Of a DNA stretch of 64,000 bases, positions 9,120 to 21,400 are shown piece after piece. The stretch lies in the NCBI RefSeq assembly GCF_963678635.1, contig NC_087063.1, positions 43,972,759 through 44,036,758 on the forward strand, in the 5' to 3' direction. The stretch comes from Symsagittifera roscoffensis. Its lineage: Eukaryota > Xenacoelomorpha > Acoela > Convolutidae. The notes beneath the pieces were generated by a model. That model was not told the DNA's origin. It saw only the letters and a list, made by a program, of their open reading frames with translations, and made no database searches. Position 1 is the first letter of the stretch. The number at the start of each line of letters is the position of its first letter. Both the position numbers and the translations under genes were made by a program.

Positions 9120-12100
9120 ATGAGTCTAGACAAGTCAAGGATACCTAAACGAGGTAATAGCTCTAAGAAATTCATACCTAAAAAGCAAAGAAAAACAATG
9201 ACCGACCCTTTTCTGGATCGGATCAAACGAGCCCGGACCGACAAAGGGGAGACGGTTTCAGGCAGAATGGTTGAAACAAGGAGTCAGAAGTCCTCAGAAG
9301 AGCCAAAAGCTATGTTAGAAGTGGAGGTCTATACGGACCAGGCCATGAATGAGAAGCAGGAAGTTCATGGACCGGAGGGGAGATGCAGAAGGCTAGCGAG
9401 TTAATCTACTCCGGTAGAGCAAGGCCATGATTTTGCCACTTCCATCGGGACATTGGACCGAGAGGAGATGTCGGAACTGTCCGACATCTCAACTGAAATA
9501 GTGGCAACTAGAAGATCCCCAACAGACAACACCATGATGGCAGACGGGACTGAGAAACAAACAAAGTCTTCATCGTTCTCGGAAAGAATGAGGAACACCT
9601 TAGGAAACATCTATCCATTCACCATGGGAGTGGGCACAGGAAATGAAGGTGAATCCCAGGAGGAAGAAGAGGACAAAGACGAGCAAGTGGACCTTGGATC
9701 TCAAGTCAGCCTCAATAGTTCGACCCAGGAGAATGAGGCATACGTCGAAAGAGAGACTGGAACCATGGACAAATTTGGCGTGGTGAGAGCGATAAGCAAA
9801 GACGCAAACACACCAGGCCAGTCGAGAGGCTTTGCGATTCTGACAAATTCAGAGCCGCGAACTGGGGAGAGTAGGAACAAAGGGCTAGGCAACGCATTGG
9901 CGGATCCTGAAGTGGATAATTAAAAGACGTCTAGGCAGAGAGTCAAAGCCCGAATCTCGACCAGCACGAAGCTACCTGGGACCGACAGGGTGACACCACC
10001 ACTAGTGACGCCACTCGTGGATAACGGGGCAGCATTAGAAGAAGCCTTGAACAACATAGTGGGTAGTATAGGAGAACAAAATGAACAGATGTCCATAAGA
10101 ATGAGTGAACTAGAAAGAGCAGTTCACATTGAAAGAGAAAGTCTGCGGGAAGGAATAAACCGCAATAGACAAGAAGTTGGTAGGAGCGAAAAACGCTCGA
10201 AGGAAAGAACGGACGAGCACATAGCAAAGAACTTGTCGCGAATGACAAGAGAAGCGGAACAGAGAGAGTTACGCTTAAGAGACGACATGGAGAAGTTAAG
10301 AATTCAGCAAGAGCAGTCTCTTGGGACTCTTGACACAAAGATAGATGCGATGATGGAGAGGCGAACTCAGGCTATCATGGATAGGTTGGACGGGCTACTA
10401 GGCAGCAAGAGTGGACCAAAAGAAGGGGAACCGAACTCGGGAGGTCCCAGCAGGGAGCCGAAGGTGAACTTCAATGACCATCAAAGGAGGAGGACATATG
10501 GATCCACTAGAGGTAGGTGCAGTTCATCAGGCTATGCCAGAAGGGATAATAGAACATGGGGCCCAAACAGTAGAGCAAGTTCAACGGGGAACAGACAGAC
10601 CTCTAACGAACGACCAACACAAGGCACACATGCGGTGATTCCGGTAACAGGAGACATGCGAGCCCAGGGAGGAGTCTTGTGGGCCAAGGGGCAAACACTC
10701 ACGGCGATTCGGATTGCAGGGATGCACCGAATACAGAGCCCTTAACAAGGTGTGATGGCACTCAGGCGGGGCACTCGAGAGATGCTACGGCAATGGCCAC
10801 AGCCTTTGAACCCCTAAAAAGGTCTTTAGAGACATTCATTAAAAGGTTATCCAAAACCAATGAACGCAGTGAGAAGTCCAGAAGAGTCTCATAGAAACCA
10901 AGATGCTACAAAGACGAATCTGATGGCTGTATTGATACCTGGATAGAGGTAATTAAACTGCATTTCGAGGAAGAGGACTTGTCGGAAAGACAAGAATGCC
11001 AGTGCGCTCACCAGTAACTTGGAAGGGACAGCCCTGAACTGTGTCATGGCCAAGAAGCAAAATCAGCGTGACACAGCCGAGAATATCTTCGAAATCTTGT
11101 TAAACCGTTTTGGATCAGGGGTGCAGGGGCACCAAGCAATGATGCGCTTCGAGAAACGGAGGCAAAGAGAAGATGAAACGACAGACAAGTTTCTAGATGA
11201 CTTGGAAATGCTGAGAAGACTCAGCCAACCGGATGAATCGAACCGAAGGATGAACCTGGCAGTAGCCTCAAAATTCATCGATGGTGTGAAGAATGATGAA
11301 CTTCGAACAATGCTAGCATCGCATTACACACCACTATCAACCAATGCGCCAACACCAGAGGAGTTGAGGCTCAAGTCAAAAGAATATCTTTTGTTGAAAC
11401 CTCCTTCGAGATCTGGATACTATAAGAATAATTATGGCAATTTTAACAACGGACCGGCAAACCAAGGGAACAACTGGTACAAACCGAGGGATGATATGGA
11501 CAAGAGACGCTTTTGTGCCAATTGCAGTTCAACGGACCATCATGTGTCAGCATGTCCAACTTACAAACAAGGCATGAAAGCGATAGGCTTTAGCCTCGAG
11601 GACGAAGATGCGTCAGAAGTTGACCATGAGGACTTCATGAGAGGAGTAATTGTGAAATTTGGCCCGAGGTGTTTCTTTTACAACTTGGAAGGTCATTTTA
11701 AATCAGATTGTCCGCAATTCTGGGATTCAGTGGCAGATATCAAGCATCCAAGGCATGAGGAAGCTTTATCAGGAGTGAAAGCCAGCAAGGCTCGCCTGTT
11801 GACTGAAGCGGAGGCGCGCAGAAATGACAAACCGCAAGAACTGGCGACGAAGAAAATGCAAGCGGTAACTGAAGAGACACGTGAACCGGAACCAGTGACT
11901 GCGGCCGATGACTTCAAGATTGATTATAGGGCAGCCGCGAGGGATGCTCTAAATAGAGTGCTGCAGGAACTGGTGACAAAAGAGATCAAACAAAAAGTGA
12001 AACTCGAACTTGAGAATGAGAAATTACAGGAGCAACTGAATACCCTCGAAGCAACGGAGGTCGAAGAGACTAAAGCACCAAGCAGTTTGAGCATGAAACT

Positions 12101-12275
12101 TAACGTGATCTACGGTCAGAGGTTCGGCATGGTGCCGCAAGGAAGAAACATACAGTCGATAATCACGGTGGCTGGACACCAGGTAATCAGAAATCTGAGT
12201 GAACCATCCGAGTTCACTTTGATGCATTTGGAGACATATGCAGATTATCTGAGGCAGTTGGAGCCTTTGCACTGA
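9120..12275 (+). pseudogene. Element A gag region (fossil)
   Basis: The region starts with MSLDKSRIPKRG and a basic, disordered N-terminus, followed by MVETRSQKSSE, which matches the early Gag of B and C. A coiled-coil-rich stretch lies near 10020-10400, the capsid-like part near 11020-11400 (LEGTALNCVMAKK; RFGSGVQGHQAMMRFEKRRQ) and zinc-knuckle sequence (CANC...DHHVSAC) near 11515. The order is that of the Gag part of element C. It is broken several times. Confidence 0.75.
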
Positions 12276-12285
12276 GTCGAGAGCT

Positions 12286-15200
12286 GTGCGAGCACTACTA
12301 ACAACGGGTGGCCCTCGCATAAAGAAACTTCATGGACACTACGTGGAAGTCTATGAGCCGTATCAAGTGATGCTGAACGTGGATGGAATCAGTATCTACA
12401 CTAGGACTTATGTGACAACAGACAGTGACCAAATAGGGCAGATCTATTTGGGTGAGGAGGAACTCAAAGTCCGCAGGATAGGCCATGACGCCATGATGGA
12501 ACAAGAAGCAGTACACATTGGGTACGAAGCAGATGTGACCGCACATCTGCTCGACACCAACGGAAAGAAAATCGGAGTCACAGGGCTTCTGGACACGGGA
12601 GCGGTAGTGAGTGTGATGCCGATAAAAACTTGGGAAAGAATGGGCTTCACGAGGGAAGATCTGATTCCAAGGAATCTCCGACTGGCCGCCGCCAATCGAG
12701 GAGCGATTTACGTAGCTGGAAGGACACCAATAACAGTTCTCCACATGGGAGGACGGGATCTTTTGGATGAGCTTCCTGGTGGTAGAGAATTTGGACCACG
12801 CCGACCAATTCATCTTGTGCAGAGATTTTGTCAGGAATTTTGACGTGATGATTGACTTGAACAACAGTCTGATACGGATTAGAAACCCGAACCGGAAGTA
12901 TGTTAAGAGACCAATTAATAGGATAATAACAGACGAAAACAAGGTACCAATTTTTTTAGATAGAAAAGTAAAACTACAGCCAGGACAAGCTGTGGTGGCA
13001 ATTTTTAGAATGAGAAATTTGAATTCGTTAAGTGATAGTAAACAGGTTTGCTTAGTACCGAATCCAAATAGTCAGAGTTCGGTGATTTTAGGCCGGAGCT
13101 TCTCGGTAACGCGAAACGGACTGTGTGTCAGTGTGTTATGAACACACTGGACACCACGGTTTCAACCCAGCGTGGAAAGAAGCTTGCTTACGCTTTGCCG
13201 ATGAGGACCGACTATGAGGAGATACAAAACTTGAAGAAACATAGTGTGAAAGACTGTCCTTATCATGCCAATAAAAATAAAATTTTAAAGAGGATTAATG
13301 AATTAAAATCCATTCATAAATTGTTTTCAATGAAATCCGAAACGGACGATGGCTTATCGAGCTGCTCGAATTTTCCCGAACGCCCCTCGTCATATGAAAT
13401 AGAATCTGCAAACCGGTTTTTCCAGAGATAGAACATTTAAAAGGGAAATTAGGTGAGGGAGATTTCGAAAAATTGCGGGACCAAATAAAAATCGGAACAC
13501 AGATGTATGTTCAAAACATAAGGCGGATATCGGTTGCTGTAACTTCGTCGAACACGAAATCGAACTTAAAGAGGGCGCCGTTCCCCATAGGGAAGGCGCA
13601 AGACGAATGACGCCACACAAGTCGGAAGCGTGCCGAGCGGAAATAGAAATGTTGCTTGAATACGACATGATAGAACCCTCGAAATCGCCATGAGCTTGCG
13701 GGGTAGTAATGGCGAAAAAGAAAGGGGGCAGCTTATGTTTTGTTGCGACTTTCGCTACTTGAACGCGGTAACTATAAAAGATGCGTACCTGATACCGCGA
13801 ATATACGAGAGCCTCTCTAAACTTGGTGATGCCAAGTTCTTCACCACATTGGACTTGGGTTCTGCCTTCTGACAGGTCCCGCTGCGGAAGAAGGATAGAG
13901 AAAAGACCGGATTCGCGTGTGAGTTGGGGTTGTACCAGTGGAAGAGGATGCCCTTTGGCTTGTGCAACGCAACGGCCACTTTTCAAAGACTGATGGCTCA
14001 GGCTGTGACCAGAGTGACCAAGAAGTACGGGAATCTCGTGATATGTTACGTGGACGACGTGGTCATAGCGACACCAACCCTGGAAGACCACATTGATCGG
14101 CTCGATGAGGTCTTTGGATGCATGAAAAGAGCAGGCTTGAAGTGCAAACCATCGAAATGTGAAATCCTTAGGGATTCAACCAAGTACCTGGGAAGAATGG
14201 TGGATAGGCATGGTGTGAGGCCGGACCCGGAAGCAGTAGAAGCAGTGTTGACATGGAAGGCTCCCAGAACGGACACACAGCTCCTGAGCTTACTAGGGTT
14301 TGCCAACTACTACCGGGAGATCATAAAAGGATATGCAGACAAGGTGTATCCGATGCAGAAGGTGATGCGTAACAAAGGGAAAAAGTTCGAATGGAACGAT
14401 GAAGCACAAGTTGCCTTCGAGAACATAAAGCGGGAACTGTGCGAAGCGCCAGTGCTAGGCATGCCTACAGAAAAGGGCATGAATGTTCTTGACACAGACG
14501 CATCGGTAGTAGCCATCTCAGGAATATTGCATCAGGAGCAAGAATGGAATGGAAGAACGGTTCTCCGTCCCATTGCATACGGCAGCAAGGTCTTGAGTGA
14601 CACTGAGATGAAATATGGCGCACGAAAAGCAGAAATGTTTGCAGTAGTCACATTTGTGGAAACATACCGCGCATACTTGGGGAGCGCTCCCTTTAAGTTA
14701 CGCGTAGACAACAGAGCGTTATCCTGGTTGAAGACCCACTCGATGGATCAGAGTTATATTGGTAGATGGATAGTAAGATTGGATGGCTACCATATGATAA
14801 TCGAACACAGGATGCGTGATAAACACCAGAATGCTGATAACCTCAGCAAGAAAACTGAGTTCTATGAAAGATTGGAGCTGAAGCAAGCCAATCAGGCAGA
14901 AATAAAGGAGGGATTCTCGTTTCTGGACAAAGAAACTTATGAAGCGGTTGGACAAGTCTGGACATCCAATTCCAGGACACCCTGAGTTACCTGTAGAGAA
15001 GGCAGCCGAGATAAAGATCCTGTCCAAGGAGGACCCGGTCCTCTTGGATCTGTTGCTACGGTCAAACCTGGTCCAGCAAGAACTCTCTCGCATGAACATA
15101 AACAGCCTCTCATTTTTGGATAAAACGGTGCAGGTCACACCGCAAGTGATGCAGATGCTGGGTGGATTGTTAGAAAGAAAAACGACCAGAGATGACCCCG

Positions 15201-17953
15201 AGTGGACAGTAGCAGTGGCATCACTAACAGTCAGGGAGAAAGTGAAGATCATGCCGTCCAGACGACAACACGAAGAGAACGAGAGGGATTGTAGGACAAT
15301 AGTTCAGCAACTAGTATCCTCAATACCACACGAGGTCTTAATCAGTACCTCTTACGGACGGAAAGAGCAGGGGAGCAATACGCGAAGGAAAACCGTTACC
15401 TTTGTGGACCAGGATAAAGAAGGTGAAAAGGTAGGACGAGACCTGGAGCAGGATTGTTCGTCCGGGGAGACGAACGATGAGATACTCCAGCGATTAAAAG
15501 GTCAACACCCGGGACAAGGAAGTTTGTCCGGGGAGTCTGAGATAGATGAAAAAGTTCCTGATGGAAAACAGGACCTGGGGAACAAAGTTTTGTCCGGGGA
15601 GTTCAGATGGATGCGGAGAAGGCACAGACATGATCTGGAGGAGGGTGCAGACTCCATCAAAACCTCTTCTACAGATGACAACTCCCGAAACTCAAGAATT
15701 GACACCTACTCAGAGAGGAACTCGAGCTCAGGATCAGAACTGTCCGAACTAGCGATACACACACTACTAGTGGAAACTCGTGCAAGGGATCTGGACAGAG
15801 AGGTATACCAGGATCGTGACAGTGATCGCTACCTCATACCAAGCGAAAGAGTATTTGACAACGCAGCAGATGATTTGGAAACAATAGCAGTATCGAAACG
15901 TTCGATAAGTCTGTTGCCCTAAAAGGAGATAGTCAGGACTGATCTTCAGCCGTTCAAGCAAGAAACACAGCCGTTGGCGAAGATTTGGTGCGTTAAGATG
16001 GAGGAAGACACACACCAGCCCAATGAGCTGAATGGTTAGATGAGGGTCATGAAGACGTACTTGAAGGCGAGATACAGACTCTCGGATCTTCTAACGGCGC
16101 AGAGAAATGACCGAATGACAAGCAACCTGAAAAGGTGGATCGAGAATGGTTCTCCGGATAAAGGAGACCTCGAGGAAGACACTTACCGTATCCTGAGACA
16201 GTATTTTATGCAGAAAGAGGGAAGGTTATACTTGAACAATAACGGGATTGTGGCTTGCAAGAGAAGAGATGAGGACAAAGTCCTATACAAGTATAACGCG
16301 ATAGTGTTGCCGCAACTCTATCAGACAGAACTCTTGTTCAGGTCGCATGATCAGATGGGCCATCATGGGATCGACAAAGTGTATCAGAGGATCCTGAAGC
16401 GCTTTGAGTGGCCTGGAATGAAAAAGGCATGCGAGAAGTGGGTAACAGCATGTCTGTCATGCCAACAGGTCAAGGATCCAAGGAAATTGCGAGTTCCCTT
16501 GCAATCGATCGAGTCGTCTGCATTTAACGAGGTAGTGCAGATAGATCACCAAAAGATATGCATGACAGACAGTGGTTATAATCAGGTATTGGTCATGATA
16601 GATCATTTCACGAAGTATGCAGAGGCCGTGCCCTGCATAACTGCCTCGGCGGAAGAGACGTGCGACCACCTGATCAATACGTGGTTAGCGAGACACGGTT
16701 GTCCGACGACGTTTCAATCGGATAACGGAACAGCTTTCGTAGGAGAACTCACGAAAGAGCTCATGAGACGCTCGCAAGTTGCTCAAGCTCACTCAACGAC
16801 ATACCATCCACAGACAAATGGCTTAGTGGAAAGGCAGAATCGAACGTTAGTGTCGATGCTGAGGGTATATTGTTCCAGGTACATGACCGATTGGGACAGA
16901 TATCTTCCACAGGTGATGGGAGCTTACAATAGCACACAACATTCTACCACTGGGGTTAGTCCACACATGATGCTAACTGGACACGAGAAGTCTTTACCCT
17001 TAACCTTTTTCTACCCAGAGTATGAGGGAAAGAAAACGTCTCCACAGGTCTACGTGAGGGATGTGTAGACGAAATACTCAGCAAGCACAGGCAAGGCAGC
17101 GGAAAAATTCGACAAGAAAGCAGCTCGTGCGAAAGCTTACTCGGTGGGAGACTACGTATGGGTATTTCAGAACGTTATACTACCGAAAGGAACAAAAAAA
17201 ATCCTAAAAAAGTGGAGGGGACCCTTCATGATTACGGAAGTGCACCAGGAGGGACGCTTTTATAGACTGAGTACTGGCCGAGACGCTCATTACGAAAACA
17301 TTAAGCCACACAATCCATCGACAGAAGATTGGTGTATACCTGCAGACATGGAAGAAGGGGATTATGTAATGATGAACCCTGCTTGTGAGGTCAATGTGAA
17401 GGGCACCAGGGAAAAGAACGATGGAAATGAAGTCATAGAGGAAGGAGCAAGTACACCACTGGACTTGTTCCCAAATGACGTGATTGAAGCGGACGATGAA
17501 ACTTTACCCTATGCAGAGGAGGACTGGCAGGACCCTGAACAAAGGGAGGTTCCTAAGAACTTGGAACTGGATCTTCCGTTCACGATACAGACTCGTCAGA
17601 ATGACAGGACAAGACCCAAGAAGAAATATAACCCTTACGGAGACGATTTTGTAGTGGACAGGATAGACCTAAAGAAGATAGGGGAAGAAGTAGTGGGTCT
17701 AGAAGAAATAACTGTGTCACAGGACATTGACATAGTCGATGATCACGACGATGAGAGGGTCGATGACCAGTCGAAACCCGAGGTAGAATTCGACGACGAA
17801 CAACAGCAGTCATATGGGACGTCGATGGATAATTTTGTACGGAGAGTGGGGGTAGGACTTACCCACACTGAAAACTTGATAAAAAAAATTAAGAATAGCA
17901 AGAGAAACAGGAGATTTAGAAGCAGAAACAGGCGAAGAATCGAAGAAACCTGA
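12286..17953 (+). pseudogene. Element A pol region: protease, RT, RNase H, integrase (fossil)
   Basis: The aspartic protease motif (LLDTGAVVSVMP) lies near 12585-12620. RT sequence includes FCCDFRYLNAV near 13740 and CYVDDVVIATP near 14045; RNase H (VLDTDASVVAISGIL and the HQNADNLSKK end) spans about 14490-14850. A variable, acidic linker (about 14990-15930) contains three copies of a polypurine-tract-like word. Integrase follows: zinc-binding HDQMGH...CLSC near 16345-16460, then IDH, SDNG and VERQNR catalytic blocks between about 16540 and 16845, and a GPF module (WRGPFMITEV) near 17210. The order RT-RNase H-integrase is that of Ty3/gypsy (Metaviridae). Coding is interrupted several times. 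Confidence 0.85.
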
Positions 17954-17979
17954 CATAGGGAGGGTAGTTAAGTCATATT

Positions 17980-18416
17980 TTAACTTCCCAAATGAGTATT
18001 CAAGTAGCATAATACTAACAGACAGCGATTTCATACTCACAAATAGAACATGTGCGATAGCAATCACAGCAGACATGAGTTTTAGGACAGCGTTAGCGGC
18101 AGATTTTAAGAGAGAATTTTAAAACATAGAGTTCCTATGGAAGCAAAGACCAGGAGTAGGGGGCGTGGCAGCCTTACCCCCAGCGGCGTCACAGATAACG
18201 GGAAAATATCTATGCTTCTTGGTGACGAGGGCGACGGAGAAGCAGCACGTGGACCCAGAGAACCTAGTCTTGTCCTTGACGAGGTTGAGGGACTTCCTCG
18301 TGGGAATGGACGTGAAGGTGCTCTCGCTTCCAGTGTACGATCCAAACAGAGGACGACTACATCCTCGGGAATTGTACGCGCTGTTACACGTGATATTTTC
18401 TGATACTAATGTACAT
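17980..18416 (+). pseudogene. Element A macro-like domain at the end of pol (fossil)
   Basis: The reading ILTNRTCAIAITADMS, then GKYLCFLVTRA, LTRLRDFL and LSLPVYDPNRGRLHP matches the C-terminus of element C's polyprotein. It follows the layout of TARG1/OARD1-type macro domains: a DS-x-A-x-C-I-S-like strand, GRYIYYLITKK, SLEAMKSH and LSMPRIGCGLD, ending in a strand like VFEATDIKI. The match is remembered, not computed. See the element C entry for the missing loop. Confidence 0.55.
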
Positions 18417-21400
18417 AAGAAAAATAAATCTCGAGAAATGAACAGCGAGGCTGCCTCGTCTGGTTCACCACTGAGAGCAGCTGTACCACCAAAGAGGGCG
18501 AAAATAGAACATGGGGTTCAAACGAACCGAACCATGCAAGATCTAGATGGGATGAAGGATGAGCGGGAAAGGACCAGGAAGGAGCTGGATGAAGTGACTA
18601 AGACCATGCTCATTACGGAGGACGACATAGACATGTGGAAGAAATTGTTCGAAGACTGCAACAAAAAGCAAGGTGAAGAAATTGAGCGCCTGAGGCGGGA
18701 CTACAAGGAGCGATCGGACCGGGCGGCATTGACTACAGTCGTGGAAAGAGCGATACCTGAGAGGAGTTTTCCTCGTGGGCAGTCCCCGATGGAGCTCTTG
18801 ACGCCTCGAGAGATGAGTCAAACGACGGAACAACGACTCCCGACAGCAACAGATCGAGTGACAATCCCGGACCCTAGTGACACTTTGGGTGACCCCGTTG
18901 TGGAACAAACACGCTTGGGGACGGTCCCGGCCGTCACGAACTACAGACAGCAGAGCTTCAGCGAACCAGGTCAAAGGACAGACGTTCAAAATAGATTGGG
19001 AGAGGCGCCGGTGAGGAGGACCACTCATCCTAGGAGAAGACTAGGGCCTGTCAACCCGATGGAAGAGGCAACTAGCACGTCTCGATCAGACACGAGATCG
19101 AAGACGACAGGTGCCAGTCGAGAGGAGAGACGCCCTGATAGAGGCTCATTGATGTGGTCAAGGCCCATACCATCTCCCTGGCATGTGTACAAGGACGAAC
19201 TAATGAAGCTGGATCTCCAGAGGGTGAGCTTCATCGAGGATGCCAGGAGGATGCTGAATGGAGCGAGGCTATCCGTCAGTAGACTGTACTCGATAACAGG
19301 CGTAGACTGGTTGATAGCCGCTGGCATAAACTTCAGCTCCATAACGTCCTTGAGAGTTGCTGACTTAGAGGGACTGCCCTCTAACAACACAATGGGACCA
19401 GTGAACGCCCGACCGTTACCAGACGTGAAACTAAATCCCGATGAAGGGAATCGAGTCGAGAGACCTGGAAGATTTCTGGTAACGATCGGACAACATGTGA
19501 AGATGTTCAGGCAGTTGAACTCACCCCCAGGTCATGTGAAAGATAGAATATACCCAAAACAAGTGAGTCAAGATGGTGACGTCCAAAGGTACGGCGGATT
19601 GAAAGCGATAAAGAAAGATGAGACCATCTTTGCCGCGTACGACAAAGCAGAAATGAGGAAGGCCAAGATTATGATAGTAGCGAATTCAGAGTTCGTGTAC
19701 ACTTCCAAGTCTCTGTTTTGGCCGGATGCCATAATGTTGGCAGCGGTCGACCTGGACCTACTGCAAGCCGTATCTCTGGCAATAGGGGTACAAAGACAGA
19801 CGGACATGACGATCGTGTTTGCTGGCAAAATGACCACTTGCACAGTAGAGGTTTTCTGAGCAGACTCAGAGATCCTACAATGGCAGAAAATGCAGTGTGG
19901 CCAGCGATAAAGGATATCCTGGAGTCAATGGGTGAAGTGGTGGATGCAACGAAGGAGGGGTCGTTCACCAAGGTGACACCGAGAGTAGTGTTCGCGCTGT
20001 CTCCGGGGTATTCATGTCTCCCGGATGGATTGAAATTCGTGTATGCGATCGTGACCTTGCTTTCGGAAGGGAAATATGATGTGATCATATCAGCCCCAAA
20101 TCGCATGATAGAGATGGAGAACCTGAGACCACTGAGGGCTGAACTACCTGCGGTGTGGTCAGACATCTCGAACGCGTTGAGATTATTCAAGGACCATGCG
20201 CTGCACAAGTCAGTGTTGGATGAGGTGCTGGGGTTGGAACTGTCCAATTTCAGTCGACAGCTCAAACTTAAACCGGGAATAGACGACGACCATCGAGTGG
20301 TCACAGCGATGTCGAACGACTTATGGTTCCGAGCAATGGAAGTAACAGGTGAAAACGCGAGAAGGAAGAATTCACAGGAGACTAGAGCTCATTTGGAGGC
20401 AATGGTCTTGAGGACCAAACCGGAGGCCAACCAGTGGTTACATCTAAGTCCTCGAGTAGCGGCATTGAGTGCAGATGCTTTTGAGCAAGGCCCCATAATG
20501 ATTAAGAAAATCCATGCCTACTTGTTGAAGGAGGTGAGCCTAGCGGAAAATGCTGAAGAAAAGACAGCTGAGTTTGTGAATAGAATGTGCCAAATTACCT
20601 TGGAAACCTTCTGGACCCAGGAAGTGAAAGGGGAAGAAGGCTTTAAACGGACAGATAGCATGCTGGAAGGGTTGGGAGCCGGATGGACCGCGTCCTTCTT
20701 GGCGAAAGTTTACCCGAAATTTTCTCATTACTTGATAAAGGAATTCCTCCAAGCAGTAGTGGAAGTATCGATTGTGGAGCTACTAGCCTTGTTTGTGACA
20801 TTTGGAGCAGAGAGTTTCGTGAAAGGACCGGCGGTACTGCTCACCGAAGGAGTTCAGAACCTACCGTTAGATGGACTTCTAACGTTGATTGCGATTACTC
20901 ACGGTAACTTGGGAGGATTAATGAAGCTGACACGTTGTCCAGAGCAGATGAAAGAGAAGGTGAGAAAATTGGACATGAAGAAAGCCACGGACTCGTGGAA
21001 TAAGATAAAAGACCTGAGACACACTCTTATCCAATATCTCTTACAACAAAATCGATTTGGAATGTGAGAAGATGAGACTATCGAGAGAGAAGAAGATGTG
21101 AGACGACATGTTGGGGGCATGCCCCTTTTAACCGATCTGAGCTTGGCTGTGAGGACCGATCCCTTAGCGTTGATCAGAGGAGCCATGGAGTTAGTGACAG
21201 TAATCTATGGACCAGCAGTCGCATTTGCGTTCCCTGATGTCAAGGTGGAGGCGTATAGGAGGTCGGCGCTGCACCTGAACCTCATATCAGCAGTGGACGG
21301 TAGTGCGCTGAACTGGTGTGAGCAGCACGTGTTGCGGGAGCTCATGAGCGAAGATCAGTTGTTTACGAAGATATCAGAGCCAGAAATGACGGTCATCAGT

